DNA from: UBA4781 sp963556045
GTDB taxonomy: Bacteria; Chloroflexota; Anaerolineae; Anaerolineales; Anaerolineaceae
Direction: 5' to 3'
NCBI GenBank assembly: GCA_963556045.3
Contig: CAUVYA020000002.1
Location: 2,542,001 to 2,606,000, forward strand
DNA length: 64,000 bases
The notes beneath the pieces are model-generated. The model made no database searches, was not told where the DNA came from, and saw nothing but the letters and a program-made list of their open reading frames with translations. Below are positions 54,686-64,000 of the stretch, piece by piece (position 1 is the first letter of the stretch; each line of letters begins with the position of its first letter). The translations under genes were made by a program, and so were the position numbers.

Positions 54686-54832
54686 AACATCTGAAAGCCA
54701 AGATATTTATATGAACACTTCTTCAATCAACGAAAAGAATGCAGAAGAACTGGTTGACTTGTTTAGGTGCAGAGCTGTATTGATACTGCTATTCCTGCCC
54801 GCGATTGAGTGAAAGTGTTTGATGAAGATCGG

Positions 54833-56077
54833 TCAAACAGTTTTCCTTTGAGATGCATGAGATCTGGAATAATTGGATCGAGCATGCTTCTGGGTTGAAG
54901 GAAGAGGCTGTGTCCGCTTGGGATGAGTGTGCTGAGATGAATTATTTGGAGCATGGTCATCATAATCAAAACCGGATAACCGCTCACGAATGATCCTGCT
55001 GCCCAGGATCTTTTCGATATCACGGATCATTTTCTCGTCCTCTGGTAAACAGAAGGTAAAAGCTTTACCGGTTGCTTTTGCACGACCGGTGCGACCAATA
55101 CGGTGAATGTAAGCATCTACTGTGTCGGGCATATCAAAATTGATGACATGTGAGATATCTGATACATCAATACCGCGTGCCGCGATATCGGTAGCGACCA
55201 GAATGTCGAATTTCCCCCTGCGAAAACCATCCAGCGCTGCCTGTCGCTGGTTTTGTGACATATTTCCCTGCAGTGCAGATGTGCGGAAGCCCGCCATTGC
55301 TAATTTCTGTGCCAAGTTGCGTGCGCGATGTTTGGTGCGGGTGAAGATCAACACCCGATCTGATTGTAGCTGGCGCAGGAGGGATGTGACCAGTGAAGTC
55401 TTTTTCACCTGGGTAATGGGATACAGTGCATGCGTGACCGTTTTGGTTGGCGCGATCATGCCGATCTGTACCGTTTCCGGATCGTGGAGAATGCTGTCTG
55501 ACAGAGTACGAATCTCATCTGGCATGGTGGCTGCAAAGAACAGAGTCTGGCGCTGTGATGGTATGCGTTTCAGGATGCGGCGTATATCAGGCAGAAAACC
55601 CATATCACACATATGATCGGCTTCGTCCAGCACCAGTATCTCAACGTGTGAAAGGTCAATGGATTTGGTGTTGATCAGGTCAAGCAATCGACCTGGACAC
55701 GCCACCACAATATCCACACCCCGCCGCAGTGACTCTAATTGCGGTTTCTTGCTCACCCCGCCGTAAATGGTGGTGCTGCGCACACGCGTATTTTTTCCAA
55801 GAGTTACTGCTGTCTGGTGGATCTGTTCGGCAAGTTCACGTGTTGGTACGATGATCAGTGCCCGGATCTTGCGTGATGGTGTGCTGCTGAGAAGCTGCAG
55901 GATGGGAAGCAGAAAAGCTGCCGTCTTGCCTGTGCCGGTTTGCGCCAGACCAAGCAGATCATGCCTCTTGAGCACAACAGGGATGGCTTTTTGCTGGATT
56001 GGTGTTGGGTTGATATAACCCGCGTGTTTAATCCCTGCGCTGATGCGCGGGTCAAATGAAAATTGGTCGAAATACAT
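54833..56077 (-). CDS. DEAD-box RNA helicase
   Basis: The 414-residue helicase of the RhlE-like group carries the Q motif TPIQQKAIP, AQTGTGKTAAF, PTRELAEQI, PGRLLD, DEAD and the second-domain motifs ARGIDV and HRIGRTGRA. The usual SAT reads AAT. The C-terminal tail is basic and rich in His, Ser and Lys (THPKRTQ onward) for RNA binding. It likely acts in ribosome assembly or RNA turnover. Confidence 0.95.
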   Translation of the reverse strand: MYFDQFSFDPRISAGIKHAGYINPTPIQQKAIPVVLKRHDLLGLAQTGTGKTAAFLLPILQLLSSTPSRKIRALIIVPTRELAEQIHQTAVTLGKNTRVRSTTIYGGVSKKPQLESLRRGVDIVVACPGRLLDLINTKSIDLSHVEILVLDEADHMCDMGFLPDIRRILKRIPSQRQTLFFAATMPDEIRTLSDSILHDPETVQIGMIAPTKTVTHALYPITQVKKTSLVTSLLRQLQSDRVLIFTRTKHRARNLAQKLAMAGFRTSALQGNMSQNQRQAALDGFRRGKFDILVATDIAARGIDVSDISHVINFDMPDTVDAYIHRIGRTGRAKATGKAFTFCLPEDEKMIRDIEKILGSRIIRERLSGFDYDDHAPNNSSQHTHPKRTQPLPSTQKHARSNYSRSHASQRKTV

Positions 56078-56398
56078 AAGAATACTCCTTGACTCTTTAG
56101 AGCCAAGTGGTACTCTTGACCCGATTGAATTGTGCGAATGTCTTCGCTGTTAATAACTTGAATGAATTTTTCTCAAACAAGCAGCATTCATTATACCCAT
56201 AACCAGGAATTCCGTGGCGAGTAAGATTGAACGGAAAAGGAAAAAATGGCGGTCTCTTTTCAGTATGCTGTTAGGAAGTGAACATGCGTAATGATATTAG
56301 AAGGCACGCTTGTACAACACCGTTCGCGTGAATTCGCCAGAGATAGGATATTGAAAAGTAATTACTTGAGTTGAAAGCACATTTTATCTATCAAGCTA
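56078..56398. other. 321-bp gap upstream of the helicase
   Basis: The helicase leader has an AAGGAG-type SD and repeated ACTCTTGAC-like elements close to its start. I see no further gene. Confidence 0.4.
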
Positions 56399-56521
56399 TC
56401 AGGATGTACCGGTGGTATTGCTGTGTTTTTCTTTCTTGATTTTTCTCTTCTCTTTGATCGTCAGCTTGGGTTTTTTCTTTTGTTCTTTCTTCCCTTTATC
56501 TTTTTTACCTGCTTCTCCCAT
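56399..56521 (-). CDS. 40-residue lysine-rich basic protein
   Basis: The protein starts MGEAGKKDKGKKEQ and is about 40 percent Lys, ending TTGTS before TGA (56401-56399). A strong SD GGGAG lies eight bases before the ATG. Small Lys-rich proteins of this kind occur in many bacteria and are probably nucleic-acid-binding or ribosome-associated, but no function is established. It lies between the helicase and rubrerythrin on the same strand. Confidence 0.68.
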   Translation of the reverse strand: MGEAGKKDKGKKEQKKKPKLTIKEKRKIKKEKHSNTTGTS

Positions 56522-56667
56522 TTTGATCTCTCCCTTCTCTTTTCGAGGTCAATAATTTTTTAGGCTGAACGAAGTCGGTTATGGAAACTGTATAAATATT
56601 GTATCTCAACATTCTTCCATGATTTCGATTGAAGAGAATTATTCACCTTCGATGAGCCTGGATTGAT

Positions 56668-56699
56668 AAAAGACCCTCGTTTGGAGCGAGAGTCTTTTA
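56668..56699 (-). terminator. Terminator after rubrerythrin
   Basis: On the minus strand AAAAGACTCTCG pairs with CGAGGGTCTTTT (one mismatch) and ends in T's. It lies 40 bases past the rubrerythrin stop. Confidence 0.75.
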
Positions 56700-56738
56700 T
56701 ATGGAATACAACGATAAGGCTGCATTTGCAAGGTATAT

Positions 56739-57245
56739 TTATTCGAACGTTTTCAAAAATTCTTTTTTGGCATTGCAGAGCGGGCAGTTGTCAGGCGGTT
56801 CACCCACGCCGGTCCACCCGCATACCGAACAGACATACATCTTTTCAACAGTGGCATCCTGCCCGCTGTCAACAGCTTGTTTGGCTTCTGTGTATAATTC
56901 CGCGTGCACTTTTTCAGCTTCCATCGCCCATCTTGTAGAGCGCATGGCGCCGCGTTCGTCCTGCAGTTCTGCTACCGCATGATAGGCGGGGTACATTTCC
57001 TCTACCTCAAAGGTCTCTCCGTTTATGCCAGTCTGCAGGTTGGAAGAAGTGTCTTCCAGTTTTTTCATGACTTTGAAATGCCCGGTGGCGTGCACCTGTT
57101 CTGCGTAAGCGTTGGCGCGGAAAATGCGCGCCACGTTGGGCAACCCATCTTTTTCCGCTTGATCGGCGAAGATGAGGTATTTCATATGTGCCTGGCTTTC
57201 ACCCGCGAAAGCAGCTTCCAGGTTGGCTTTGGTCATATCACGCAT
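56739..57245 (-). CDS. rbr: Rubrerythrin
   Basis: The 168-residue protein has a diiron four-helix domain (AFAGESQAHMKYLIFADQAEKDG, NAYAEQVHATGHF and YPAYHAVAELQDE). A C-terminal rubredoxin domain carries CSVCGW and CPLC. It reduces hydrogen peroxide in anaerobes using electrons from rubredoxin or NADH-linked partners. SD AGGAG precedes the ATG. It has its own terminator. Confidence 0.95.
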   Translation of the reverse strand: MRDMTKANLEAAFAGESQAHMKYLIFADQAEKDGLPNVARIFRANAYAEQVHATGHFKVMKKLEDTSSNLQTGINGETFEVEEMYPAYHAVAELQDERGAMRSTRWAMEAEKVHAELYTEAKQAVDSGQDATVEKMYVCSVCGWTGVGEPPDNCPLCNAKKEFLKTFE

Positions 57246-57847
57246 CGTTTTTCTCCTTCTTCTGTGGGATTGTGTGCTTTGGATATGTTATATCCATTAT
57301 ATTCCAGGATTGCTCTTCACTAAATGAAGGAATGCCTTATTTCCAAATGGATATCTACCCTGCCGCAGCTTGAACAAGATGGAACATTCCCTTTCCAATG
57401 TACAGAAGAAATCTCTCTTCCATACGATTATCTGTTTCCCATGTGGAAGTGAAAATGCATCCTGTGCGTGCACGTATAGGAACATTTGGAAGATGATAGA
57501 ATTGTGACGGTTAAATTATTTCGTTTCATGTTCAGTAATGGCACCACTGTGTTGCAGATCGCGATGTGAGTGTTCGATCTTTATTTCGAGATCTTCACAA
57601 CTTCCATTTCGCAAGTCGCTTCGACCTCCAGTTTTGTCTGGGAAGGTTGCATACAATCTACGTAGATGTTGATATTTACTTATAAAACTATAACTCAGAT
57701 TAATACACAGAGTAAAGGAAATGCAGTAGGGTATCTCTCGAAAGGATGCGGCTTGATCATTTGGAGTGAAAATAAGAATTCCAAATGTTATAAGTGAGAA
57801 AAAAGTTATGGAATATAATTTTTACTAGAAGGAACAGGAGATTATGT
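57246..57847. other. 602-bp gap before the glycan locus
   Basis: I see no supported gene. The rubrerythrin promoter lies at the low end and the methyltransferase leader with GGAACAGGAG at the high end. Confidence 0.4.
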
Positions 57848-58795
57848 ATGGATTTTACAGGAGAACGTTTTGTTCCGGATTTAGAAATACCAGAAATTAG
57901 TTATGAACATTGGAATCGCTATCTTTTTGCATGTCAATATACAAAAGATAAAATTGTCCTGGATGTTGCCTGCGGTGAAGGATACGGGAGCAATCTTCTC
58001 GCAAATACAGCGAAAAAGGTAATCGGGGTTGACATAAGCCAGGAAAGTGTTGATTATGCAAAAAGGAAATATAATAACGAAAACCTCGAATTTCTGATTG
58101 GCTCTGCAGCCCAATTGCCCTTGGAGAAGAACAATTTTCTCGATGTGGTTGTTTCTTTTGAAACAATAGAACATATTTCACAAAAAGATCAAATTGAATT
58201 TCTGATTGAAGTAAAAAGAACGCTAAAAAAAGATGGGGTCTTTATTGTATCAACCCCGAATAAAAAATTATATTCCGATGTTCCGAACTACAATAATGAA
58301 TTTCATGTAAAAGAATTTTATTTTGAAGATTTTAAATACCTTCTGGAATCATATTTCAAACATGTGGATCTTTTAGGTCAAAGAGTTGAAATCGGATCCT
58401 ATATCGGTGGATTAGATGGTCAACTCCGCACCTTATCTGAAGATCCAATAACCTTTACGGAAGAAGGATTTTTTCCGTCGATGGAACCTCGTGATGCGCT
58501 GTATTTTGTGGCAGTATGTTCAGATGCACCATTAATAAAAGCAAATGCTTCTTTTTCCTATGATAAATCGAAAAAGCTATTAAGGGATAAAGAACAACAT
58601 ATAAATGCTCTTAAAAACCAAGTAAATAGTATTGATAAACAATTGAAAGAACAAAAACAGTTCTCTTCAAATTTAAGAATTGAATTGGAGCAAACCAAAG
58701 AGGAGGCAGCCAGTTATGCAGTGAGCACCAGTTGGCGTATAACCAGACCGATGCGAAAATTAGTTGATTTATTAAGGAAAATAAAGCATGTTTGA
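57848..58795 (+). CDS. SAM-dependent methyltransferase of a surface-glycan locus
   Basis: The ~315-residue class I methyltransferase starts MDFTGERFVPD, followed by the SAM-binding LDVACGEGYGSNLLA, VIGVDISQESVDYA and DVVVSFETIEHI. The C-terminal ~70 residues form a coiled coil ending ATSWRITRPMRKL-like, a tail frequently found in glycan-modifying enzymes. The frame opens at 57794, but MDFTGERF is the family start. It overlaps the next gene by eight bases, marking an operon of polysaccharide enzymes. Confidence 0.9.
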   Translation: MDFTGERFVPDLEIPEISYEHWNRYLFACQYTKDKIVLDVACGEGYGSNLLANTAKKVIGVDISQESVDYAKRKYNNENLEFLIGSAAQLPLEKNNFLDVVVSFETIEHISQKDQIEFLIEVKRTLKKDGVFIVSTPNKKLYSDVPNYNNEFHVKEFYFEDFKYLLESYFKHVDLLGQRVEIGSYIGGLDGQLRTLSEDPITFTEEGFFPSMEPRDALYFVAVCSDAPLIKANASFSYDKSKKLLRDKEQHINALKNQVNSIDKQLKEQKQFSSNLRIELEQTKEEAASYAVSTSWRITRPMRKLVDLLRKIKHV

Positions 58796-61700
58796 TAGAG
58801 AAAAAGAGAAGCAGATAATTCGAAAAAGCCATCTGTTTGATTCATTCTATTATCTCAAAGAAAACAGAGATGTCCGCCAGGTTGATATTGATCCATTGAG
58901 CCATTTTATTCAATCTGGCTGGAAAGAAGGTAGAGATCCTTCCTTATTATTTAATACAAAATTTTATCTCGAGCAAAATCCTGATGTTGAAAAAGCAAAT
59001 ATCAATCCTTTATTTCATTATTTATTATTTGGTTTTTGCGAAGATCGAAAACCAACTTCTAACGCAGAAGCCTACTCTTATTGGTGTTTGTTTACATCAC
59101 ACAGAAAAGGGTTTCAATTTTTTATTCAAAAGTGTAAAGATGCTCTTACTATTCATAAAAGCGGATTCTTTGACAAGGATTTTTATTTCAAACAGAATCC
59201 GGATATTTACGAAGCATTCACAAAAAGCGTTTATTGGAAATGGCGCGACAGTCATAATCCCTTGCTGCGAGCTTTCGGTAGATTTAAAACATCTACAGTA
59301 TTCCATTATGTTTTTCACGGTGTATATGAAGGGAGAGATCCCAGCTCCACTTTTTCAACCGCTTTCTATATCAACCAGTATCCTGACCTGAGAAAAGTGA
59401 AGGTTCTCAATCCCTTTGTTCATTACATCTGCTGTGGGCGGGCTGAGAACAGACTTACGAATGCTGAGTCGAAGCATGTTTGGTTAACCGACCTGCTGCA
59501 GTATTCATCCAAAATTGTTCAGGAAGGTACTGCAGATCAAAAAACAAAGATGGTTTCGGTCATCACGGAGATCGGTGACGATCTTGCAGAAACCAGAAAC
59601 AGGTTGGAGAATATCCTAGATCAATCTTATCCACAAATCGAAGTGCTTCTGCTGCAATGGCAAATGGATTCGTCTGTCTCAAACCTGGTAAAAGAATATA
59701 CCCAAAATTATCCAAAGCAGTTGAAATTGGTCACCACCAATGAAAAAAAGAAAAATGATGGTTCGATGTGGAAGGATGCGCTCCAACATGCAACCTCAGA
59801 ATTCATTTGGCTCGTCCCGCAAGGGAGTACTTGTGATCAAAACTTTTTAGATGAATTGCTGGTTTATTTTGCTGATGAAAGCGTGATGGCTGCGTTTTGC
59901 CCAACACGTAGTTCGGGGGTCGTAAATTTGCCCCAGGAACAAAGTGTTTTCCAGACGGAAAGCTGGGTAAAATCTGCAATTCATTGGATAAACCAGGCAG
60001 AGACATTGGATGAAGAACTGTGCTTCCAGCGTGGAGCATGGATTGTTCGTAATGTTTTTTCTTCCTCTATCCTGACAAGGGAAGTCCCCAATATATGCAA
60101 TGATGAAGATTTTCGTAATTTTCTCCTCGAATTCATGGCTGGTGGAGCGGTCGCTTTTTCGAGCTTAACCACCCACTGGTCTGATGCGGATGAGCCAGAT
60201 CAATGGAAAGATCGGTCTCTCGATCAAAATTACTGGGTAAGCCATCAACAATTTTTATCCACAGCGCGCTCTTTGTATCAGGTTCCTCTAGAAAAGATCA
60301 AAGCGAATTATGAAAAAGAACGGTCGGAAATTCTGATTCATGAGCCCTCCAAAATCGACGAATTTATTGAATCCTATAAGTTGGATACAATCACGCAAAT
60401 AAAGTCAAAGATCAATATCATGATCTCGATCGTTGCGTTTTCTCTGGGCGGCGGTGAGATCATGCCTATCCGCTTGGCGAACCAATTAAAGCAAATGGGG
60501 TATACGGTTACTGTTCACAGTATGCGGTTAAGTGAACGTGTTTCGAAGGTTCGTGAAATGCTTGATCCGGGTATTCCGGTAGTGACAACCGATAAAATTG
60601 AAGAAATAGCATTGATTTTAAAGGAATTTCATATAGATGTGATCAATACCAATCACCAGGCGAACCAATCTTTCATCGCGGATGTATTGAATATGGATAA
60701 AGACTTGCATTCCAGAGTCTTTCATGTTGGTACCTCACACGGCATGTATGAGAGTTTTTCTAAAAGGACACTGGAAACGATCTTTCCTCGCCTGCAAGAT
60801 GGAGTGGACCACTGGACGTATGTGGCAGATAAGAATCTGATTCCATTTCAAGAATATGGTCTTTTTAATGAGGAAAAATTCACCAAGATACCGAATGGAA
60901 TGAAAGTTCCAGAAACGCATCCCATTGATACAGCCAGTTTGGGTATTCCCCATGGGGCGTTCGTAGCGTGTATCGCCAGCCGTGCCATTCCAGAAAAAGG
61001 ATGGCTGCAAGCGGTCCAGGCAACAGCCATCGCACGCGATATCTCCGGAAAAGATATTCACCTGATCCTGATCGGTGATGGGGAGATGTATGAACAATTA
61101 ATAAAAGAAGGTGTGCCAGCCTATATTCATTTACTGGGGTTTCGCGATAACCCCTGCGATTATTTTGCTGTTTCTGATGTGTGTTTGATCCCATCCTATT
61201 ACCGATCCGAGAGTGCGCCACTAACGTTGATTGAAGCTTTACTTTGCCATAAACCGGTTATTTCCAGTGATATCGGTGATGTGGTGAAGATGCTCACTAT
61301 CAACGGAGAATTAGCAGGGGACGTATTTAAACTTCAAGATTGGACTGTGCCGGTGGAAGTATTGGCTCAAAAAATAGCTATGTATGCGGCGGATGAACAT
61401 CTTTACCAGAAGAAAAAAGCATTAACAGAACTGAAAGCGCGTGAGTTTGAAATATCCAACGTCGCTTTGCGCTATTTGGATGTTTACAGGATGCGAAAAG
61501 CGAAGGATACTGTCGACGAAGAGAAGGAACTGATAGAAAGGATTGCCAAAGATGATCAGATGTTGAGCAGTGCTGTTCATCGTAAAGATTCTATCAGGGT
61601 ATCTGTCATCGTACCAAACTACAATCATGAAAAATATTTGAAGCAAAGGCTCGACAGCATTTACAATCAGACCTATAAAAACATGGAAGTGATTTTACTC

Positions 61701-62492
61701 GATGATTGTTCCACTGATCATAGTCGTGAAATTTTAAGGGAATATGCTGATAAATACAGCGATATCACCAGGACCATCTTTAACGAAGAAAATTCAGGCG
61801 GCGTGTATTATCAATGGGCAAAGGGTATCCAAAATGCAACCGGCGAGTATTGTTGGATCGCAGAATCTGATGATTTTTGTGAATTGAATTTTCTTGAAAA
61901 AGTAGTACCTGCGTTCAATGATACTCAGGTGAAGTTATCGTACTGTATCTATGGATTTGTTAATACGGAGGATGTGGAATCCCCCGGGGCTTTTCTGAAT
62001 TATGTTCGAGCGATCGACGATAAAAAATGGAAGAGTTCCTATGTGAATGATGCTGCCAGGGAAGTTGAAACAACCCTGGCAATCAAGAACACCATACCAA
62101 ACGCATCAGGTGCGGTATTTAAAAAACCGGTTGATTTTGCATTGCTGAATAACAAGAATTGGTTATCTATGAGAATATGTGGCGATTGGATCTTCTATTT
62201 GCACATTATTCGAGATGGGAAAATCGCATACACGGTAGATACAAAAAGCTATTTCCGTTTTCACACTTCCAATACCTCGGTAGCTACCTATGCAACCGCT
62301 GCCTACTATAAAGAACATGAGATGGTTGCATATGTTATCAGAAAATTATATAACGTGAGTGAAGATACGATTCGAAAGAATTATGAAAATATTCGTTTGT
62401 TTTTCAACAACAATGTTCATGATGGCAGCCTGGCTTTCGAAGAATTGTTTGATATTAATAAAGTCTTGTTAAATAAAGAGAATATTCTGTGA
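58788..62492 (+). CDS. 1234-residue multidomain glycosyltransferase (GT4 and GT2 domains)
   Basis: The N-terminal ~210 residues hold three to four copies of a FDxxFYLxxNxDVxxxxxxPLxHFxxxGxxEGRxPS repeat found in rhamnan/surface-glycan enzymes. A degenerate GT2-like stretch (about 245-500, starting VSVITEIGDDLAETRN) follows. Next comes a GT4 domain (about 541-900: SLGGGEIMPIRLANQL, SRAIPEKG, LIGDGE and ESAPLTLIEALLC). A GT2 domain (about 936-1160: RVSVIVPNYNHEKYLKQRLDSI, ILLDDCSTD, ESDD) ends the protein. At least two sugars could be added by one chain. Confidence 0.92.
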   Translation: MFDREKEKQIIRKSHLFDSFYYLKENRDVRQVDIDPLSHFIQSGWKEGRDPSLLFNTKFYLEQNPDVEKANINPLFHYLLFGFCEDRKPTSNAEAYSYWCLFTSHRKGFQFFIQKCKDALTIHKSGFFDKDFYFKQNPDIYEAFTKSVYWKWRDSHNPLLRAFGRFKTSTVFHYVFHGVYEGRDPSSTFSTAFYINQYPDLRKVKVLNPFVHYICCGRAENRLTNAESKHVWLTDLLQYSSKIVQEGTADQKTKMVSVITEIGDDLAETRNRLENILDQSYPQIEVLLLQWQMDSSVSNLVKEYTQNYPKQLKLVTTNEKKKNDGSMWKDALQHATSEFIWLVPQGSTCDQNFLDELLVYFADESVMAAFCPTRSSGVVNLPQEQSVFQTESWVKSAIHWINQAETLDEELCFQRGAWIVRNVFSSSILTREVPNICNDEDFRNFLLEFMAGGAVAFSSLTTHWSDADEPDQWKDRSLDQNYWVSHQQFLSTARSLYQVPLEKIKANYEKERSEILIHEPSKIDEFIESYKLDTITQIKSKINIMISIVAFSLGGGEIMPIRLANQLKQMGYTVTVHSMRLSERVSKVREMLDPGIPVVTTDKIEEIALILKEFHIDVINTNHQANQSFIADVLNMDKDLHSRVFHVGTSHGMYESFSKRTLETIFPRLQDGVDHWTYVADKNLIPFQEYGLFNEEKFTKIPNGMKVPETHPIDTASLGIPHGAFVACIASRAIPEKGWLQAVQATAIARDISGKDIHLILIGDGEMYEQLIKEGVPAYIHLLGFRDNPCDYFAVSDVCLIPSYYRSESAPLTLIEALLCHKPVISSDIGDVVKMLTINGELAGDVFKLQDWTVPVEVLAQKIAMYAADEHLYQKKKALTELKAREFEISNVALRYLDVYRMRKAKDTVDEEKELIERIAKDDQMLSSAVHRKDSIRVSVIVPNYNHEKYLKQRLDSIYNQTYKNMEVILLDDCSTDHSREILREYADKYSDITRTIFNEENSGGVYYQWAKGIQNATGEYCWIAESDDFCELNFLEKVVPAFNDTQVKLSYCIYGFVNTEDVESPGAFLNYVRAIDDKKWKSSYVNDAAREVETTLAIKNTIPNASGAVFKKPVDFALLNNKNWLSMRICGDWIFYLHIIRDGKIAYTVDTKSYFRFHTSNTSVATYATAAYYKEHEMVAYVIRKLYNVSEDTIRKNYENIRLFFNNNVHDGSLAFEELFDINKVLLNKENIL

Positions 62493-62636
62493 ATGTCCAT
62501 TGATAGCCGGGAATGATTTTGAGGCTAAAATTGGGTACGGATATACTGTATTATAATAAGCTGTTTTTAACAAAAGAATCATGAATGTTGGGAAATAACA
62601 TGAGGTGAATTCTGTTTCAAGAATCAAGGAGGAAAC

Positions 62637-64000
62637 GTGAATTATCGAGATACTGATACTCTCTATGAAGTAAATGATGTTGTTGGTGAAGTGAAGAATG
62701 CGAAAATCAATCAGGATAAATTGGAACTGAACGGGCAGGTAGAATCTCTCAGTATTGAGAAATATGGATTGGACCAGATCATTCTTGTGGAACAAAAGAA
62801 GAGATTCATCAGTTCCGGGCTTCTCGAAAAAGATGGGTCATGGTCTATAACAATCGATAAAGATAATATCGGAAATGACAATGGCTTCTTGGAATTGAAG
62901 GTATATGCTGCTTCCCAGTCGTTGAATTTCATGTTCCCTCTGGATATTTCAAGACAGGTCGAAAAGAAGTACAAGAAGTTTGTATCTTCCCTCTTACCAA
63001 AAGATAGCCAGGATATACCCACGTTCTTGGATGAATATAAGAAAACAATCATCAATGCCATGAACGAACCGTATGTCGCCAGGTCGAACCACGAAGCGAT
63101 CAAAACGGGAAACAGCTACCAGACTATTGATTTTGGAGATGTAGAAAAACGTGGCGGAAGGACAAACCGCATCAACTATCTATATCAAATCGATTTTCAA
63201 GGGAAAACAGTACTGGATCTGGGTGCCAATACCGGTGAAAATTCAAGAATCGTACGAAAACTGGGTGCATCTCTGGTGGATGGGATCGAATATGATCCTC
63301 TCTTTGTTGAAATTGGGCGAGCCATCAATGCAGTCAGCGGAATGACCAGAGTTTCCCTTTTCCAGGGTGATTGCACCAATCCCGGTGAATTTGAAGGCAT
63401 GCATTATGATATCGTGCTGGCTCTGGCGGTCTGGGTTTATTTGGGCAATACCATCAAAGATGTGGCAGCCATTACCGACATTCTGGTTTTCGAAACCCAC
63501 ACGCTGGATCATGGCATGGAGCTTTATTACGAACCTGTGTTGAAATATTTTCCTTATGCTGTTTCTCTCGGTTATTCTGATAAACCCATTGATCCGCACA
63601 AAAGTCGCATGTTTGTGATCTTCGGGAAAAAACAGGAGGATATTGAAAAATTGATCCATCGTAATTTCCTGAAGGTGCAACCTTATTTCAAGAACCTGTT
63701 CATTGAAAAATATAACCATTTGTCCAAACAGGAAATATTAAAAATCGCAAATGATTTTTACCTTAAACATGAAAACAAAAATGACTATGTTGATGATGAT
63801 CACCGATTTGGGCGTGAGGTTTACTTTGAGGTCTTCTTAGCCGGTTTCCATCAATACAGCACGAATAACAAATCGATCAACCCGGATAATATATTCCTGA
63901 AATTCCTGCAAAATGGGATCCGGAACGGCGTGGTAGACCAGGGATTAACCAAGATTGCTGAAAAACCAGAATGGCTGTTGCGAAAGATAACGAATAAATA
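62637..64000 (+). CDS. Class I methyltransferase domain protein (3' end outside window)
   Basis: This gene runs off the window: 454 codons are visible without a stop, and the last bases are TA. The start is GTG 62637 with SD AAGGAGG. The SAM loop reads VLDLGANTGENSRIV near residue 195, followed by GIEYDPLFVEIG and DIVLALAVWVYLG. An N-terminal ~180 residues of unknown fold precede it. It continues the glycan locus. Confidence 0.85.
   Translation, partial: MNYRDTDTLYEVNDVVGEVKNAKINQDKLELNGQVESLSIEKYGLDQIILVEQKKRFISSGLLEKDGSWSITIDKDNIGNDNGFLELKVYAASQSLNFMFPLDISRQVEKKYKKFVSSLLPKDSQDIPTFLDEYKKTIINAMNEPYVARSNHEAIKTGNSYQTIDFGDVEKRGGRTNRINYLYQIDFQGKTVLDLGANTGENSRIVRKLGASLVDGIEYDPLFVEIGRAINAVSGMTRVSLFQGDCTNPGEFEGMHYDIVLALAVWVYLGNTIKDVAAITDILVFETHTLDHGMELYYEPVLKYFPYAVSLGYSDKPIDPHKSRMFVIFGKKQEDIEKLIHRNFLKVQPYFKNLFIEKYNHLSKQEILKIANDFYLKHENKNDYVDDDHRFGREVYFEVFLAGFHQYSTNNKSINPDNIFLKFLQNGIRNGVVDQGLTKIAEKPEWLLRKITNK

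Noticed and set aside
1..64000. CRISPR arrays, rRNA genes, prophage or complete insertion sequences
   Set aside because: No regularly spaced repeats, rRNA-like blocks, integrase, transposase or phage structural genes were seen.

Overview
The window looks like a chromosomal segment of a bacterium from Chloroflexota, class Anaerolineae. This is inferred from the gene set and layout: a SEDS (FtsW/RodA) protein fused to a PBP-like domain beside mtnP, a pfkB-parA-parB run, an archease/RtcB pair, DUF4405 heme-type membrane proteins, and AKR/ferredoxin fusions. It cannot be proven without a database search. The window starts inside an FtsK-type translocase gene and ends inside a methyltransferase gene.

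Region 1 (1-25,123) is mostly housekeeping. In order it holds the FtsK translocase, a CDP-alcohol phosphotransferase and Lgt, ferritin, an HNH protein divergent from tyrS, and the SEDS-PBP fusion with mtnP. Archease-rtcB, secG, a solute-binding protein, a PduO-like ATR and a DUF4405 protein follow. Next comes a six-gene minus-strand run (pfkB-like, parA, parB, amidohydrolase, XRE, GNAT), then an MFS permease, radC, a c-di-GMP-I riboswitch with a terminator controlling an EAL protein, and a CAU tRNA. Two genes here, SEDS-PBP and archease, have their conserved C-terminal ends in another reading frame.

Region 2 (25,130-34,925) is accessory. Directly after the tRNA is a short stretch that echoes the tRNA and is interrupted by a hairpin. 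It is followed by an AT-rich gene for a 1285-residue protein that appears to join a restriction-endonuclease-like N-terminus, TPR-like helices and a PIN nuclease domain. This is my best candidate for an undescribed, possibly defence-related protein. A 1005-residue leucine-rich-repeat lipoprotein and a PadR/HAAS-type pair follow.

Region 3 (34,926-48,302) holds tag, an ECF sigma/anti-sigma pair, and a segmental duplication. Two closely similar membrane GGDEF-EAL genes, each preceded by related leader DNA and the 3' end of a solute-binding-protein gene, flank a small redox island. The island contains a flavodoxin, two aldo/keto reductases, a MerR regulator and a DUF1893 protein. Three promoters in the island share a MerR-type 19-bp spacer operator, which defines a compact local regulon.

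Region 4 (48,540-54,700) is a PucR-family regulator divergent from a four-gene cluster: a GlcD-like FAD oxidase, a GlcF/HdrD-like Fe-S protein, a CrtC-like lipocalin-fold protein and a small helical protein. A near-perfect hairpin terminator splits the cluster. The pathway is unknown.

Region 5 (54,800-64,000) carries a DEAD-box helicase, a 40-residue lysine-rich protein, rubrerythrin, and the start of a surface-glycan locus: a methyltransferase, a 1234-residue multidomain glycosyltransferase and a partial methyltransferase.
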